Assembly (NCBI GenBank): GCA_030248215.1
Contig: JASANG010003395.1
Coordinates: 1 to 64,000, forward strand
DNA length: 64,000 bases
Reading direction: 5' to 3'
Source of the DNA: Enoplolaimus lenunculus
Taxonomy: Eukaryota; Nematoda; Enoplea; Enoplida; Thoracostomopsidae
Below, piece after piece: positions 35,138 to 46,800 of this stretch. Each line of letters opens with the position of its first letter. Position 1 is the first letter of the stretch. A program made the position numbers and the translations under genes. Under the pieces are notes generated by a model. The model saw nothing but the letters and a program-made list of their open reading frames with translations, did not search any database and was not told where the DNA came from.

Positions 35138-35885
35138 TGTATACTTTTGACTACAAAATTATCAACAATTCTTGGCAAAATTAATTTACCAAATCATACC
35201 GAGAAAACTAAACCAACTATCAATAAAACCCCTTGAAAATTCACCATTTTTTCGTTCATTGATTGAAATTAACATCGGAGACCGTAGCACAGCGCTCAGT
35301 GTTGAACGAACACATCCACAAGGGCGTGTGTCTAGGATTAGTCGGCAGACACTAATAGAGTTGACATGACCCAACATTCAGCCATCTGAATCTGAACAAG
35401 TGAACGAAGCTTTGTTGCGTTTCTGTATTGCAATGTTTTTGTATTCAATACCGCTAAAATTTAAAACGGGAAAATACGAAACTGTTCAGCATTTGATTAA
35501 ATGCGAACGAAGACACAGATGCCTCTGTTTCCGTGCTACTCTACTTGACTAACCGAATATAAACCTGTTGTTATGCTCTATCTCAAATCATAGTGTCAGC
35601 ACTATATAAAATTGAAAATCTCGACTCTATCGTGACGCATTTCACAGTTTTTAAATTAAATTGTTTTAGAATAGTAAAAAATTACCATATCGAAATACGC
35701 CATTTGCGACAGTACACAAAGAGTTTTGAAAACGCTCCACGAGGATTTTGATAAAAATTATCTTCCTTAAAAATTCGAAACACTTATTTGTGGGCGAAGT
35801 CTTCGCATTTTTTTAAAAATTACATCTTTTATCAAGTTTCGTGCATTAACCATATATTTTAAACACCGTGGTTCTAAAACTTGAC

Positions 35886-38800
35886 CTAAAATGAACAAAC
35901 ATACTGATCCAGGTTGCGCATGCAAGTATTAACCACTGAATTCAAATATTGTTCTGTATTTTCGTTTGGAAACTGAGATCGATCAATGCCCATTGTATAA
36001 TCTGGTCCGTAAAGTAGAAAAAACGGATGCTCTGGAACTTCAGAATCAGAACTTAAGGCTTCATCCCCAACAATAGTTGCTGTTAACGCCGTCCAACACT
36101 TTGCCGTGGTTTGTTTACGATAACCACCGCCACCCAAAATTAGCATTGGAACGTTCCAATTCTGAAAAAAAACTAATAAGAAATGTATAAATTAAGTAAG
36201 GAATTTACAGAAAATCAGTCAATAACTGTGAATTTTGCCACCGATTTCGTACCTGCAAATTCCCGGATGTAAACAATGACAGCATTCATCAAATTGGGCC
36301 TGTGAATCTGAAGCCAGCTGGAAATTATCGCAAATTAAAAATTTTTTGTATATTATAGCGCATGGTGCGATGGATGTGTTTTATGGTAAGAATTCTACAT
36401 TACTGTGGTGATCCGAATAAGTATTGTCAATTACCATAAATAGATCGCAGGAAAAAATTTACTCAAGTACAAGAATTTTATTCATTACTCAAAAAGTATA
36501 ACGTTATATTTATATCTTTTGTATGATATTCATGTCTTAAAAGTATATTCCTATCGTAATGCGCCTAACCTTTAGAAGATAGCTGGCATAAGTTCAAAGT
36601 GTGTGGTCCAAATAACTGGAGCTAGATTGAAAAACAAATAACAGTCCGTATCCGAATAGCGAGGGGGTAGCCTCTGGAAACGCGAAATAAATATCAGTAC
36701 TCCTCCAATTCGGGTCATTAAAGTGTATAAATTGTGTTGATTTGAAATGTTTGATTAAACGCTGAATGTGAATGCTACTAATGGGCAACAGATCCGAGAT
36801 AATAAATTATAGCAATATGTCATTCTGACGATAGCATAACTTTAAATTTGTACAGTGCCTGTCGTTAACAAATTTCAGATAAAAAACAGTGGTCGATTTT
36901 GTTTTACGAGATTAACCCCCACAACGTACAATAACTATATCTACGGCAAATTGGCAACGCCCTTACTGGTAACCATAATCTTATGATTGGCGATGCGTGG
37001 CACAAAGTAAATTCTAGATGACAGTGTGGCGGTATGCGACACCGAGCAGCTCACAAAAATTATTTTTGACATGATGCGCGGCGCCGTACGGTGATATTAG
37101 CACAACTCTTACCCGTAATATCGATAATGTATGACACAATGCCGCTTGAGTCAAATTAAACGCTCTAGTTGGATCCTGTGACATACAATCAGCACCGCAC
37201 TGCACGACCAAAACATCAGGAGAAAACCGAGACCGAACAGAGGGCAAAATGCGATCACATAAACTAATCCATTGTGAGTCAATTAAGCCTCGCCTGAAGA
37301 CAAACATGTAACGTTAAAATGCTTGCGATTTAGTGTATTTTTCAACGAAAAATGATTAAAAAATCCAGGGAAAAGTGAACCACTCCATAACTCTGTATAT
37401 TTCAACGTTGAAGTTTCATTTAATAATTTTTTGGTATACACCCGGTCAACTGAGATAGGTACATGCTGGTAAGTTTTACGCTACTGAAATATCAAAAGAA
37501 CAAGCCGCCCATGAAAACTATAGGAGCTTGCCTACTAAGCATAACCGTAAACCAAAGACTAAACCTAAGTTAAAATCTAAGCATACGCCTAATCCCAAAA
37601 CTGAGCTTAAAAGCTTAAACGTCCCAGTTTATAAGTCCCACAGTACCTCTGTCCCCAAATCGGAAGACCCAGTGCACAAGAGTAAAACATTTTTAATGCT
37701 TCTTTGCTTGGAAACCTGCTAGAAAAACGACGGTAAAAGTTGCTAACCTTAGCGGAACATTCACTGTGAAACCTTTGCCTTTGCCAGATCCAACTTCTTC
37801 AATCCGGCCGGATCCAGGATAAAACCCAGGTTCATGCAAATGAAACGATACAACCATTACTTTGTCAGTGTATTCGAATGCATCTTGAACTGCATCGCAG
37901 TGATGAGCATCTGAAAATAAAACAAAATCTTTCATACTGCTAAATATTTAACTTTTACCCTCAACATTACAAGGCGAATCCAAATAATACGAAATACATA
38001 GTTTAATGTCAACAAAGCGTAAAAACAAATATATTATATCAAAGTATGACAATATTTAAACCATTTTTGCGGTGAGCATATAAATTAATAACCATTTTTA
38101 CCTCTACTTTTTGCACACAAGCATTCCGAAGATTTGTTAGCAAAAACCAAAACGTTCCGATTGTTCATTTTCATTTTGTTTAAAAAAATAAACATTATTC
38201 TTCTGTTTAAAGTTTACATGCATAAAGTAGTGAAACTGCTAACAAACAAGTTATTTGATTGAAAGCCAAACATACGGCCACCGCTAGCTATCTCTAAGAT
38301 GATAATTTTCGCTATGCACTACAATTTATTATAGTGAAGTCAAAATAAGCGTAGGTAATTGTATCAAAGTTAGAAGCAGGCGTATAGCCAGAAATTTTAT
38401 TATAAAGGTTAAGGCAACCCGGGTAGAAAATGAAAATCTGACACTTTTAAAACCCAGCGAAATCACGTTAACCGTAAGAGGGCAAGCCTGTTAAGTATAA
38501 CCGATGTTTAGCCTTTCCACCACCTTTTGGAGACAATAGATACCATTGCAATAGTTAAAACATTTTCAGTTACTGGATTGGAAAGACGCTAACACCAATG
38601 CACTCTCTGGCTTAGTTCTGGTACCGAAATGTTAATTATTGAAGTCGTTTCTAAGTTTTTTATTAGCTCAAGTTTAACTTTTCTTCGAAGTATAAAATGT
38701 TGGTACAGGAGGAATAATTACACTGTCGCAGGTTCAATAGTCATCTGAAACCGAAGCTAGCAATGTATTGCTCCACTCAAAATGATTTTTTCGCAAGAAT

Positions 38801-40906
38801 CATTAATTTTTTCAGAAAAGCTTGTTTTACATGACCTGTGTTTCAGCCAATTATTTGCGCACAGAGCTTCAAACATCATGTGATTGTATGCGATTCGCTA
38901 TTAATATGGTTTTTATATTATTATATATCGGAAAACGTTAGTCCTAATGAAACAATGTTCGTATCGATGTATTCGATCAATTTACCCTGCTTTTAACGCT
39001 AGTGCAAATAGCCTAAAATTTTGTGGATTTAACATAACAAAGTTTGAAAATGAACTCTATTGCTTCTTGGGATCGAAACAGACCTTTGGGGAGGCCTACA
39101 CTGAGTGAAGCGGCGAGTAATGGTTCAACGAACGGCCGCACTTGCAGTCGTACTCTTGGTGCAGTTGGTAGCAAGGCGTCGTTGGGCTCAAAGACGCCGG
39201 AAAATAGCTACTGATTGGCCGAACGAATGTGCTACTATTGCGCATAATCCACTTTTTCTATTAAGTATCTTGTCATGAAAACCCATTTGTTAAAATTAGA
39301 ATCAAGCAATAATACTCAAAACCTGATATGAGTAAATACAAACGCTAAAGAGTTTTCCCAAACAATCGAATTCAAAATCGAGCGAAAAGATAGCAATTTA
39401 TAGCTTTGACAGAATATTTATTTAACTATTTGGAGTATTTCTCAGCTTCTCTAGCCGTAAAAGGTTGAGGTTGATTGGTATTAATTTCTTGACTGTACCA
39501 AAATTCTAATTGTATTTTCGACACATACTTCTCTTGTGATTTTGCCCGTACCGAAACAAGAGCGTCACCGTTAATCGGGATTGACAAAATTAATTTTAAT
39601 CACAACTTACCAAAATCCAGGTACAAAACTCGTTTGAAATGTGCATCAGAATCGAGAAGGGCAAGAATCGCTAATACGCAATCGTTAACGTAACAAAATC
39701 CAGCAGCCGAATTAGCTCGAGCATGATGCCAACCGCCATACCAGTTGATAGCAACTGGCGATAACAATAACTTGGTTTTCATATGGAAATGATCTAAAAT
39801 GAGACCAGCAATAATAATATGCTATGATTTGCTGTTCATCAAAGCAATTATTGTATAAACAAAACAATGTATCGGCTAATATAGTTAAACTTCATGATAA
39901 CCACGTCCAAAATTTCTTTCCCTGCTCGCGTTATCGGACGGTGCCCGCGGGTCGCATGAAACTGTCAAACTAACTGTTGCATATTTTTGTCGGAACCTGA
40001 TACCCCAAAACTGTCAATTGGTGACTAACCTGAATCTGTAGACGTGCCATTTTGACATTTATTTTGATCACAAACAGCATCGAGCAGTTTCGTAACCACA
40101 GATAGAACTACTGAATCGCTTTTAGTAACGATTTTTCTAATTCGTAGCGTTTGAGTGACTAGAAATTCAACGGAACTTAATGTTGCTCCAGCCATCATTT
40201 GAACATAGTCAAATAGCCTTGGCTTCGGATTGCAGTCATGAGTAAGACCGTATTCTTCAGCTGAAATAAATAAATCTAGTTATAATTTTAAGCAGTGATA
40301 GTACACGTATTCCGCCCGGCATTTTGATGTTTTAATGTTGGAAACTACAGCCGTATTTTTCTGTGCGCGCAGCCGAGCAAATTCCAAACTACTATATGGT
40401 GACTGGTGAGTTTCATAATACGCCATATTTTTTACATTTGTTGTGTCCTGAACAATAGTTCGAAACGCCCAGTTCCTGTAGTTTGCTAGTATCGTAGCCT
40501 GTGGTACTGGCCATTCAATTTACTTCACAAACACTAATATTCAGTTGTGTATAGTAAATTTTGACGTGTAAATAATACATGAACATGACTTACCATTCTC
40601 CGCTAATTCTTGTTGTAATTGTAATTTTGACAATGTAGCTTTTCCGATTCGTTCGATAAACGTTAAATAGTTGTGTGTATGGAACAATCGTAATTGTTGA
40701 ATGTTTGCCGAACGAGGTCGAATTTGAACTACTGAACTGCAGGAAGAGCTTCGAGTGAATACTCGACAAGCGTAGAGCAATGAATGAACGCAAGATGAAC
40801 GGTATGGTTCACGTTCTATGACGTCACATAAACGAGTAAGCGATGGACAGAAAAAATAGCCTATGGGCCGCTCTTGTTGCCAGCAACTACCTGACTGTTT
40901 ATTCAT
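35886..40906 (-). CDS. HDAC8: Histone deacetylase 8 (class I zinc deacetylase), complete
   Basis: Six exons in phase: 40594-40906, 40030-40260, 39611-39793, 37748-37910, 37113-37293 and 35886-36161, coding for 448 residues against 377 in human HDAC8. The N-terminus ([27 protein letters not shown]), [52 protein letters not shown] and [11 protein letters not shown] all follow HDAC8. Key residues are present: His204/His205 (human 142/143), Asp243 and His245 (178/180), Asp332 (267) and Tyr371 (306). The enzyme removes acyl groups from lysines of histones, cohesin SMC3 and other proteins, as known for the family. Unusual are about 50 extra residues between the substrate-lid region and WHH, and HHCDAV in place of HHGDGV after the metal ligands. 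The ATG at 40906 precedes the conserved start by few residues. Confidence 0.93.
36401..36724. mobile_element. MITE family 1, in HDAC8 intron 5
   Basis: Left end TACTGTGGTGATCCGAATAA; right end AATTCGGGTCATTAAAGTG is eroded. GAGGGGGTAGCCTCTGGA near 36660 matches the right half of the full copies. It lies between the last two HDAC8 exons. Confidence 0.65.
39050..39214 (+). CDS. Small 54-codon open frame antisense in an HDAC8 intron, unrecognised
   Basis: ATG at 39050 opens [20 protein letters not shown] and the frame runs through [19 protein letters not shown] to TGA at 39214. It lies opposite the HDAC8 intron between 37911 and 39610. Local G+C is about half, well above the flanks, and codon third positions look less AT-rich than chance frames here. 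It could be a nested gene, one exon of one, or a fragment moved from elsewhere. No domain recognised; no flanking splice chain was found. Confidence 0.3.
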   Translation: MNSIASWDRNRPLGRPTLSEAASNGSTNGRTCSRTLGAVGSKASLGSKTPENSY

Positions 40907-41984
40907 TATTTACGCTACTTCGTGGTGCGATTCAATCTGAAACACTATTCTTAACTGTGTGGTACCTATAGCCAGTTACTCGTAATAGGTCCTTTAAGCA
41001 CTTAATACCAGTTGCGATGTGAAATTCAACACAGTGAATTAAATGCGAAAAATAGCAAAAATTCGAAGCGCAACATTCGCATGAGCAAACGCAGATTTAC
41101 CGGAACCGGATATGTGGCTGCATGCTGCCTACAATACAAATCATCGGGACTCAGGTGTATCTGGCACAGTTGAATCCAGAGATTGCAGCGACAAACGGAG
41201 TCAATGCTTGTTGCAGAATAACGACCTCACAGTCAGAGGCGTCCGCAGAAAATTATATTTGGGGATACTGCTAATGCAATTGAAGACTTAAGACCGATCT
41301 ATTAACGGGGCACCAGCCAAATTTGGGGGGTGAGCACGGTCCCGATCATCCCCGTGGAGACACCCTTGACAGTAAAGCCCTATACTTACTGCCATTTGAC
41401 CCAGTACCATCAAGTTTCGCTATTCATTGAACGCTCGTTGCCGCCTTTTGAACCAGTACCACCAGGTTTCAGTATCAATTCAACGCCACCTGCTGCCTAT
41501 AGTACCTAGTATATTGCGCGCCACGTAAGTATATTTATTATTAAGCTCATTGTCAAGATGTATCCGCTACCGGAAAATTACAAACACGCTGAATTTATTA
41601 AAGGTTACAATACCTGCATAGTAGCATCAAAGCATGCAACGATACCATATCCAAACAAGCAGCTGCAAACAATACCAATTAAAGTGCATGTAAAGCTTTA
41701 CACATCAAGAAACTTTCGCCTTACATATATACAGTGGCAGACCCCCATAAACAGTACAAAAACACGAACGTTGCAAATAATGCAAAAGAGAAGAGATAGA
41801 TAACCACAGAAAATTCTGACCGATTAATCTTAGAATAATATAATGGTTACATAAAAAGAAACACCATATAGAGCCTATCCCAAAATTTTTCTGCGGTTTA
41901 AATAGGGTACTTAGAAACCTGCGACATACGAATTCCCCAAACAAATGCTACGATATGTTGTGGTTTTACAACATACCTTTTCAG

Positions 41985-42090
41985 AATTCTGTTACTAAAA
42001 TAAAATTTGCCAGAATTCTGACAATAAAAACAAAATTTGCCCGAAGTCTGGGGTAAAACAAAATTTGCGGAGGATAAAACAAAATTTGCG
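41985..42090. repeat. Minisatellite with AAAACAAAATTTGC units
   Basis: Four to five degenerate units of about 20-25 bp, each containing A(T/A)AAACAAAATTTGC and often CAGAATTCTG or GTCTGGGG between them. It sits about 1.1 kb upstream of the HDAC8 start. Confidence 0.65.
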
Positions 42091-43182
42091 GTTGTCTCCA
42101 AAAACCGGTCAGACATATTTTGCACACAAACTAGCTTGACACACATTGTATATTAAAGCACACGTAGATAAAATGAGTACTTAAACACACTGCAAAAATT
42201 AAGCCATGCTATTTACTTGGTTATAACGCACAGCGACACACATTATCAATTGTACATAAATGTACCAAACAAACATACGATTTTGAAGCAATTCGCAGGT
42301 TATTGGTCGGAAAAAACAATCGGAAAAAATTGGTTTTCATTTTTTCCGTTTTTTCCAAGGGGGTGCAAAAAATGGAAAAATATTAAACGATTCTTTAAGT
42401 ATAATTTGCAGCTAAAAATGATATAAAATAACGTTACTTAGATGACATGTAACTAATCTACATGCAACAAATTAACAGTAACCGTGTGTATATGTTCATC
42501 AGGACACATTATATGTCCGAAGAGTGTGAATTGCAGCATATGAATGTATAACTGGATTTCTCAATTGAAGCTTTGCTAAGAGATTTAATATTAAACAACA
42601 TCTGCATTTCGTTCGGCTCGCGCACCTATTTCTGTCGATGGTGGGCCAAAATTACGGCGCCCAAAATTGAAAGCTTGTTTTTACGTTTGATTTAACGCAA
42701 AAATAAGTCTAGCTTCAACCTCGTTTTGCTTGCGAGGTTTCAGCAAGTGAGAGGCTTTGATGTCAGAGGAAACCCAAAAGTGTCTGCTTGGGATTTAATA
42801 TATACTTACAAAAACAAGTGTGACATAAATAATTTAGCCCATAGCCACGATCGCTGGCAGCACGCCGAATCAGTTATTTGACAACTCGGCTAGCGTACTT
42901 TTGATTGCATAAAACTTAACACAACTCGACTCAGCTGTGCAAACTGCGCCAAATGATATAATATAATTTGCCATACTTTTCGACAAAAAAATTTGGTTTT
43001 GGACAATGTAGCCTTAAAAATCCAATTTTGCAAATATTCAAATTTGAGCGTGGAATGATTAGGTGAGGTCACGAGGTCAAATATAAATCCAATCATTTTT
43101 TGGCCAACGCCCGCTAGGGGCGGAATAACCGAAATGGTCAGAATTTCGGCTGCCAACACTCCTGTAATGGTAATGTGCTGGC

Positions 43183-43355
43183 GGCAAATGTTACTTTTAC
43201 GGGCGTAACAGTAGATTAAACGTATTCCAAAGCTTAAGCCTTGCAAAAATGTGTTCCTTAGCCTAAGCCTAAGCAAAAAATTGTAATCGAGAATCTAAAC
43301 CCCCTCTTTTATAGACACATCAAAATTCTTTACGCCCCTTAAAGTAACATGGGCC
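43183..43355. mobile_element. MITE family 2, decayed copy
   Basis: Left end GGCAAATGTTACTTTTACGG, right end TACGCCCCTTAAAGTAACAT then GGGCC. The core has TTCCTTAGCCTAAGCCTAAG, about three GCCTAA-type units. Confidence 0.6.
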
Positions 43356-43418
43356 GTGCTGACTATCTTTAATTTCTTGCTTTTAATGAAAATGAACTTC
43401 TTAGCAAACCGTCTTGAT

Positions 43419-43424
43419 TTTATT
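43419..43424 (-). promoter_or_regulatory. Candidate polyadenylation signal of the armadillo gene
   Basis: AATAAA on the minus strand about 390 bp past the stop codon at 43812. It is plausible but not unique evidence. Confidence 0.35.
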
Positions 43425-43811
43425 TTCTATTGAGTTATACTATTATCTTTGAGTGTACAACGGAATACTAACGCGAACACTTCACTCAGACAAAGAATGA
43501 ATTTTTTCCATTTTTTCCGAAAAGATTCATTTTTTCGGTCATATGTTTTCCGGAAAAAACAACCCTGGCAACTCGTGACAGTGCCGCGAAGAAAGAATAC
43601 TTCCGAGCTCTAACTCTAACTCAACAATCTATGAGATAGAGTCCATTGAAGGGTAGCATTATTTGATAGATTAAGGTCTCTGGTCATCCACAAGAGTAAC
43701 AATGTGATGGCCCAACGGATACACGTGGGCCTAGTTTTGTTCTTTTTAAGTTTTTCAAAGACTACCACATTCGTTCTAAGCCCACCCGCGTTAACACGAT
43801 CGTTTTCCATC

Positions 43812-46800
43812 TTAGGGATGGCGGTGATTGCTCTGGTCATATATATTCGACATATATCTAAGAGCTCGAGCTGCTTTTTGCGCAACTTCCTCGTCATCAT
43901 GCGAAACAAGATGGTTCAAATGAGAACAAACACCATCATCAATGTCAAACAAAATACAATACAATGATTCAGTTCCTGCGAATCCCTCTTCATCGTTGAG
44001 ATCAGAAAGCTTCATACCTAAAATTAAAATATTAAAACAGATTCTTGGGCACTGACTAATAAATTATATATCCGAAGACACGTGTACCCGGATCACCACC
44101 GAATATCCGAAATGATATCATTGTTTCACCATTAAAGTAGCTGAAGTTGACGAAAAAATTCTGCATTCAAACCTAAGTTAAAATACTGAACCATATTCCC
44201 GCATAATTCAATGAAGATTTAAAATTTTGAATTCTTAAATCATGCCAAAATCAAAAAACTTCAGTTTAGCTTGATATTTGTCGGAATAATGACTGTGTAT
44301 TCTTAAATCATCTCAAAATAAGCCCAGTGAAAAATTTGCATCGAATACCACCGTCAAATACAACAAAATATACTTACATACCAAGTCGCGTCGTGAGATT
44401 GCAATTTGGGCGTCAGTTTAAATTCTGATCCTCTTAATTTAATAATACGCCAAGCCTAAGTGAGTATGATGCTAATTAGTAAAAGGCTAGCTTGCAAATC
44501 TAGCAATCTGGCACATTTGAAGTTCCCATATCACAGAAACCATGAGCTCATGACTTTTAATTCAAACCCCCCCACAAGCGACTTTTTTCACACACCAAAA
44601 CAGTCAAAAGTATTTTATCAGCGATTCTAGCTGTCTGAATAATGAACAGCTTAGTGTGGGGTTCGGGAGAAATAACCCCATCTTGCTAAGTTTCTTTCAA
44701 AATTACAAAAAAGCACAAAATTGATTCAAAAATTTGGTTGTTACAGAAAAAGTTTAATTCTACATTTTGTGTCGTGAAATTAATAGTAAATTAGGTGCAC
44801 TAAACCTGTCATTGAACACAATAAATGACGCAATTCAACTCAGCGTGTCGCTATTAAACAGTAATACGCATGAAAAATAAAGATTTCTGAACTGTTGAAA
44901 ATACATTTTGGATTCTGCTGAAAAATTGCGTTTCAAACATTTACGAGCCTGACCCCCGAAAGAAATTTCTGGATCCGGCGATGAAAACGGGGCACCACTA
45001 AATGTAAAATGGGTTGATGTTTGTACGATTTAGCGTAAGTATATTTTAATGTGGTTCTTTCTTCTTGGAACGTAAAATGGCTCATGTATATATAGTTTCA
45101 GGGAAGAGTGACATTCGATAGAACTGGAAACAAACCAAATAAACTCAATTTCAGATGGCAAGTATGTATTAGTCAGAAGCAACCTTTTAAACCGAATAAC
45201 CAGCACTTTTGAAGCAGTTACATAATAAAAACTATGTTTAGAATTATATTTTTTACGCTCATAGCAATCAGCTTGTGGGTCAGGGTACTTACCTTAGAGC
45301 AACAAGTTAAATGTTCAGAAAACACATAAAAAGCAAAATCGACTTTCGGATATCCGAAATGGAAAATTCAATTTATGATATCCGGATATAATAAAGTAAT
45401 CTATGCCCATCACTACTGCTTGTTGCTTTCACGCAATCGCTCACAAAACGTATTTCGAGCTGCTCTCAATCATTTCAGATTATAATTTCGACAACCACTG
45501 TGATTGATTAACTGCCTCATTAAGGATATTCATTATACAAATCCAACTTACCAAGGGCATCGACAGTGCCGGCTACATTATTGAATAACGCTAGAGAACG
45601 AACCAATACTTCATTAGATGCATCACAATCAAACAGCGATCGTATATGAGGCGGCGCCTTAAATTATCAACGGTTCATTTATTTATTCAATATTAAGAAA
45701 CGGCTTAATTTAGAAACTCATTCCGGTATTATCAAATCCTATAGTCTAGTGGTGGCATCGGATATTTTTTCACATCCAGATATTCGGCAATCCTTGCATA
45801 TTTATTCGGATATCCGAAGTTATATTTTCTATCTCATATATCCGAAACTTGGTTTTGCGTTTTGTTTTTGCACCTCAATTTTCTTTCAAATGCACTCGGT
45901 AAAACTTGTTGCTCTAAGGGGAAGTATCCTGAATCACAAACTGATTGTTATAGGCGCAAGACATCAATTCTACAAATAGTTTTTATTATGCAACTGCTTT
46001 ACCATTTTATTACAGAAAAATTTCTGACGGGGGCGCGCATATGTTTGAACGTTATCATTTAACGCAGACATGAAGAAGATATGCAAGAAAGTGAACGAAC
46101 ATGTAAGAATTTTGATCGAGATTACCTCGAATTGAGGTTAGAACAAAGGACTCGTACGAGTCATGCACTTAAGTTAAGCGTACGAGAAGTCATTATGCCC
46201 ACAAGACAATAATCCGAGAAAGGTCGTAATTAATGAACAAAAGGTGCACAGCTGGAAGCCGAAATTGTAAATACTGGTCTTGGGGGAACCAATGTGGGAA
46301 GCGTCACCCAAATGGAACTGCGATTCAGAGCAACATAATTGCTGGAAACGAGAATGCGGGCCTTACCGAAAAGTTGCGGAATGACATTGAACTCGAAAAA
46401 TGCGAAGTTCCAGAATAGCCAGGTGGTGATCAACCCTGTGATTCAGCCACTGAGTGTTATAAAACCTAAGGAAGTGCATCTGTAGTAACGAGAGAAAACA
46501 TCTTCGTATGAAACAGAATTCGATGGGTTGATACAAACTGCGGTTCGGGCAAGTGACGTTTGGATCTACACAGATAGTACGGCGGCAGTAACTGCTCTGT
46601 ATAACAGAGCTGAACAAGGCAGATTTAATGATACCACAATCACATCGCTGTAAAAACATTACTACTGCTTCTGTTACTGTACAGAATTTCAAATTCGATG
46701 ATGCAACAGGTCGTCGTTAAAAAACTATCGCAACCACATGCGATAGTTTTTAAGAATATAAACGATAAAACACGCAAAAAGAATAATACTATGTTAAGTT

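Larger units (their letters stand above)
33172..35885. other. Intergenic between chitin-binding gene B and HDAC8
   Basis: Convergent gene ends. It contains the 3' UTR of gene B, a decayed family 2 MITE near 34.1 kb, a G+C-rich dispersed repeat near 34.53-34.64 kb and a full-length family 1 MITE at 34.7-35.1 kb. A plus frame at 35172-35369 shows no domain. I see no further gene. Confidence 0.5.
40907..43811. other. Intergenic between HDAC8 start and armadillo gene end
   Basis: HDAC8 and the armadillo gene are in tandem on the minus strand, so this holds the HDAC8 promoter and the armadillo 3' UTR. Visible structure: a roughly 55-bp direct repeat near 41.39-41.51 kb (AGTACCA.CA.GTTTC), a short minisatellite at 41.98-42.09 kb, a decayed family 2 MITE at 43.18-43.36 kb and a polyadenylation signal near 43.42 kb. 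No gene was seen. Confidence 0.5.

Noticed and set aside
37528-37722. Lys/Pro-rich frame ([12 protein letters not shown])
   Set aside because: The period comes from degenerate CCTAAG/AAGCATA-type repeat DNA resembling the MITE family 2 core, in an HDAC8 intron and antisense to it.
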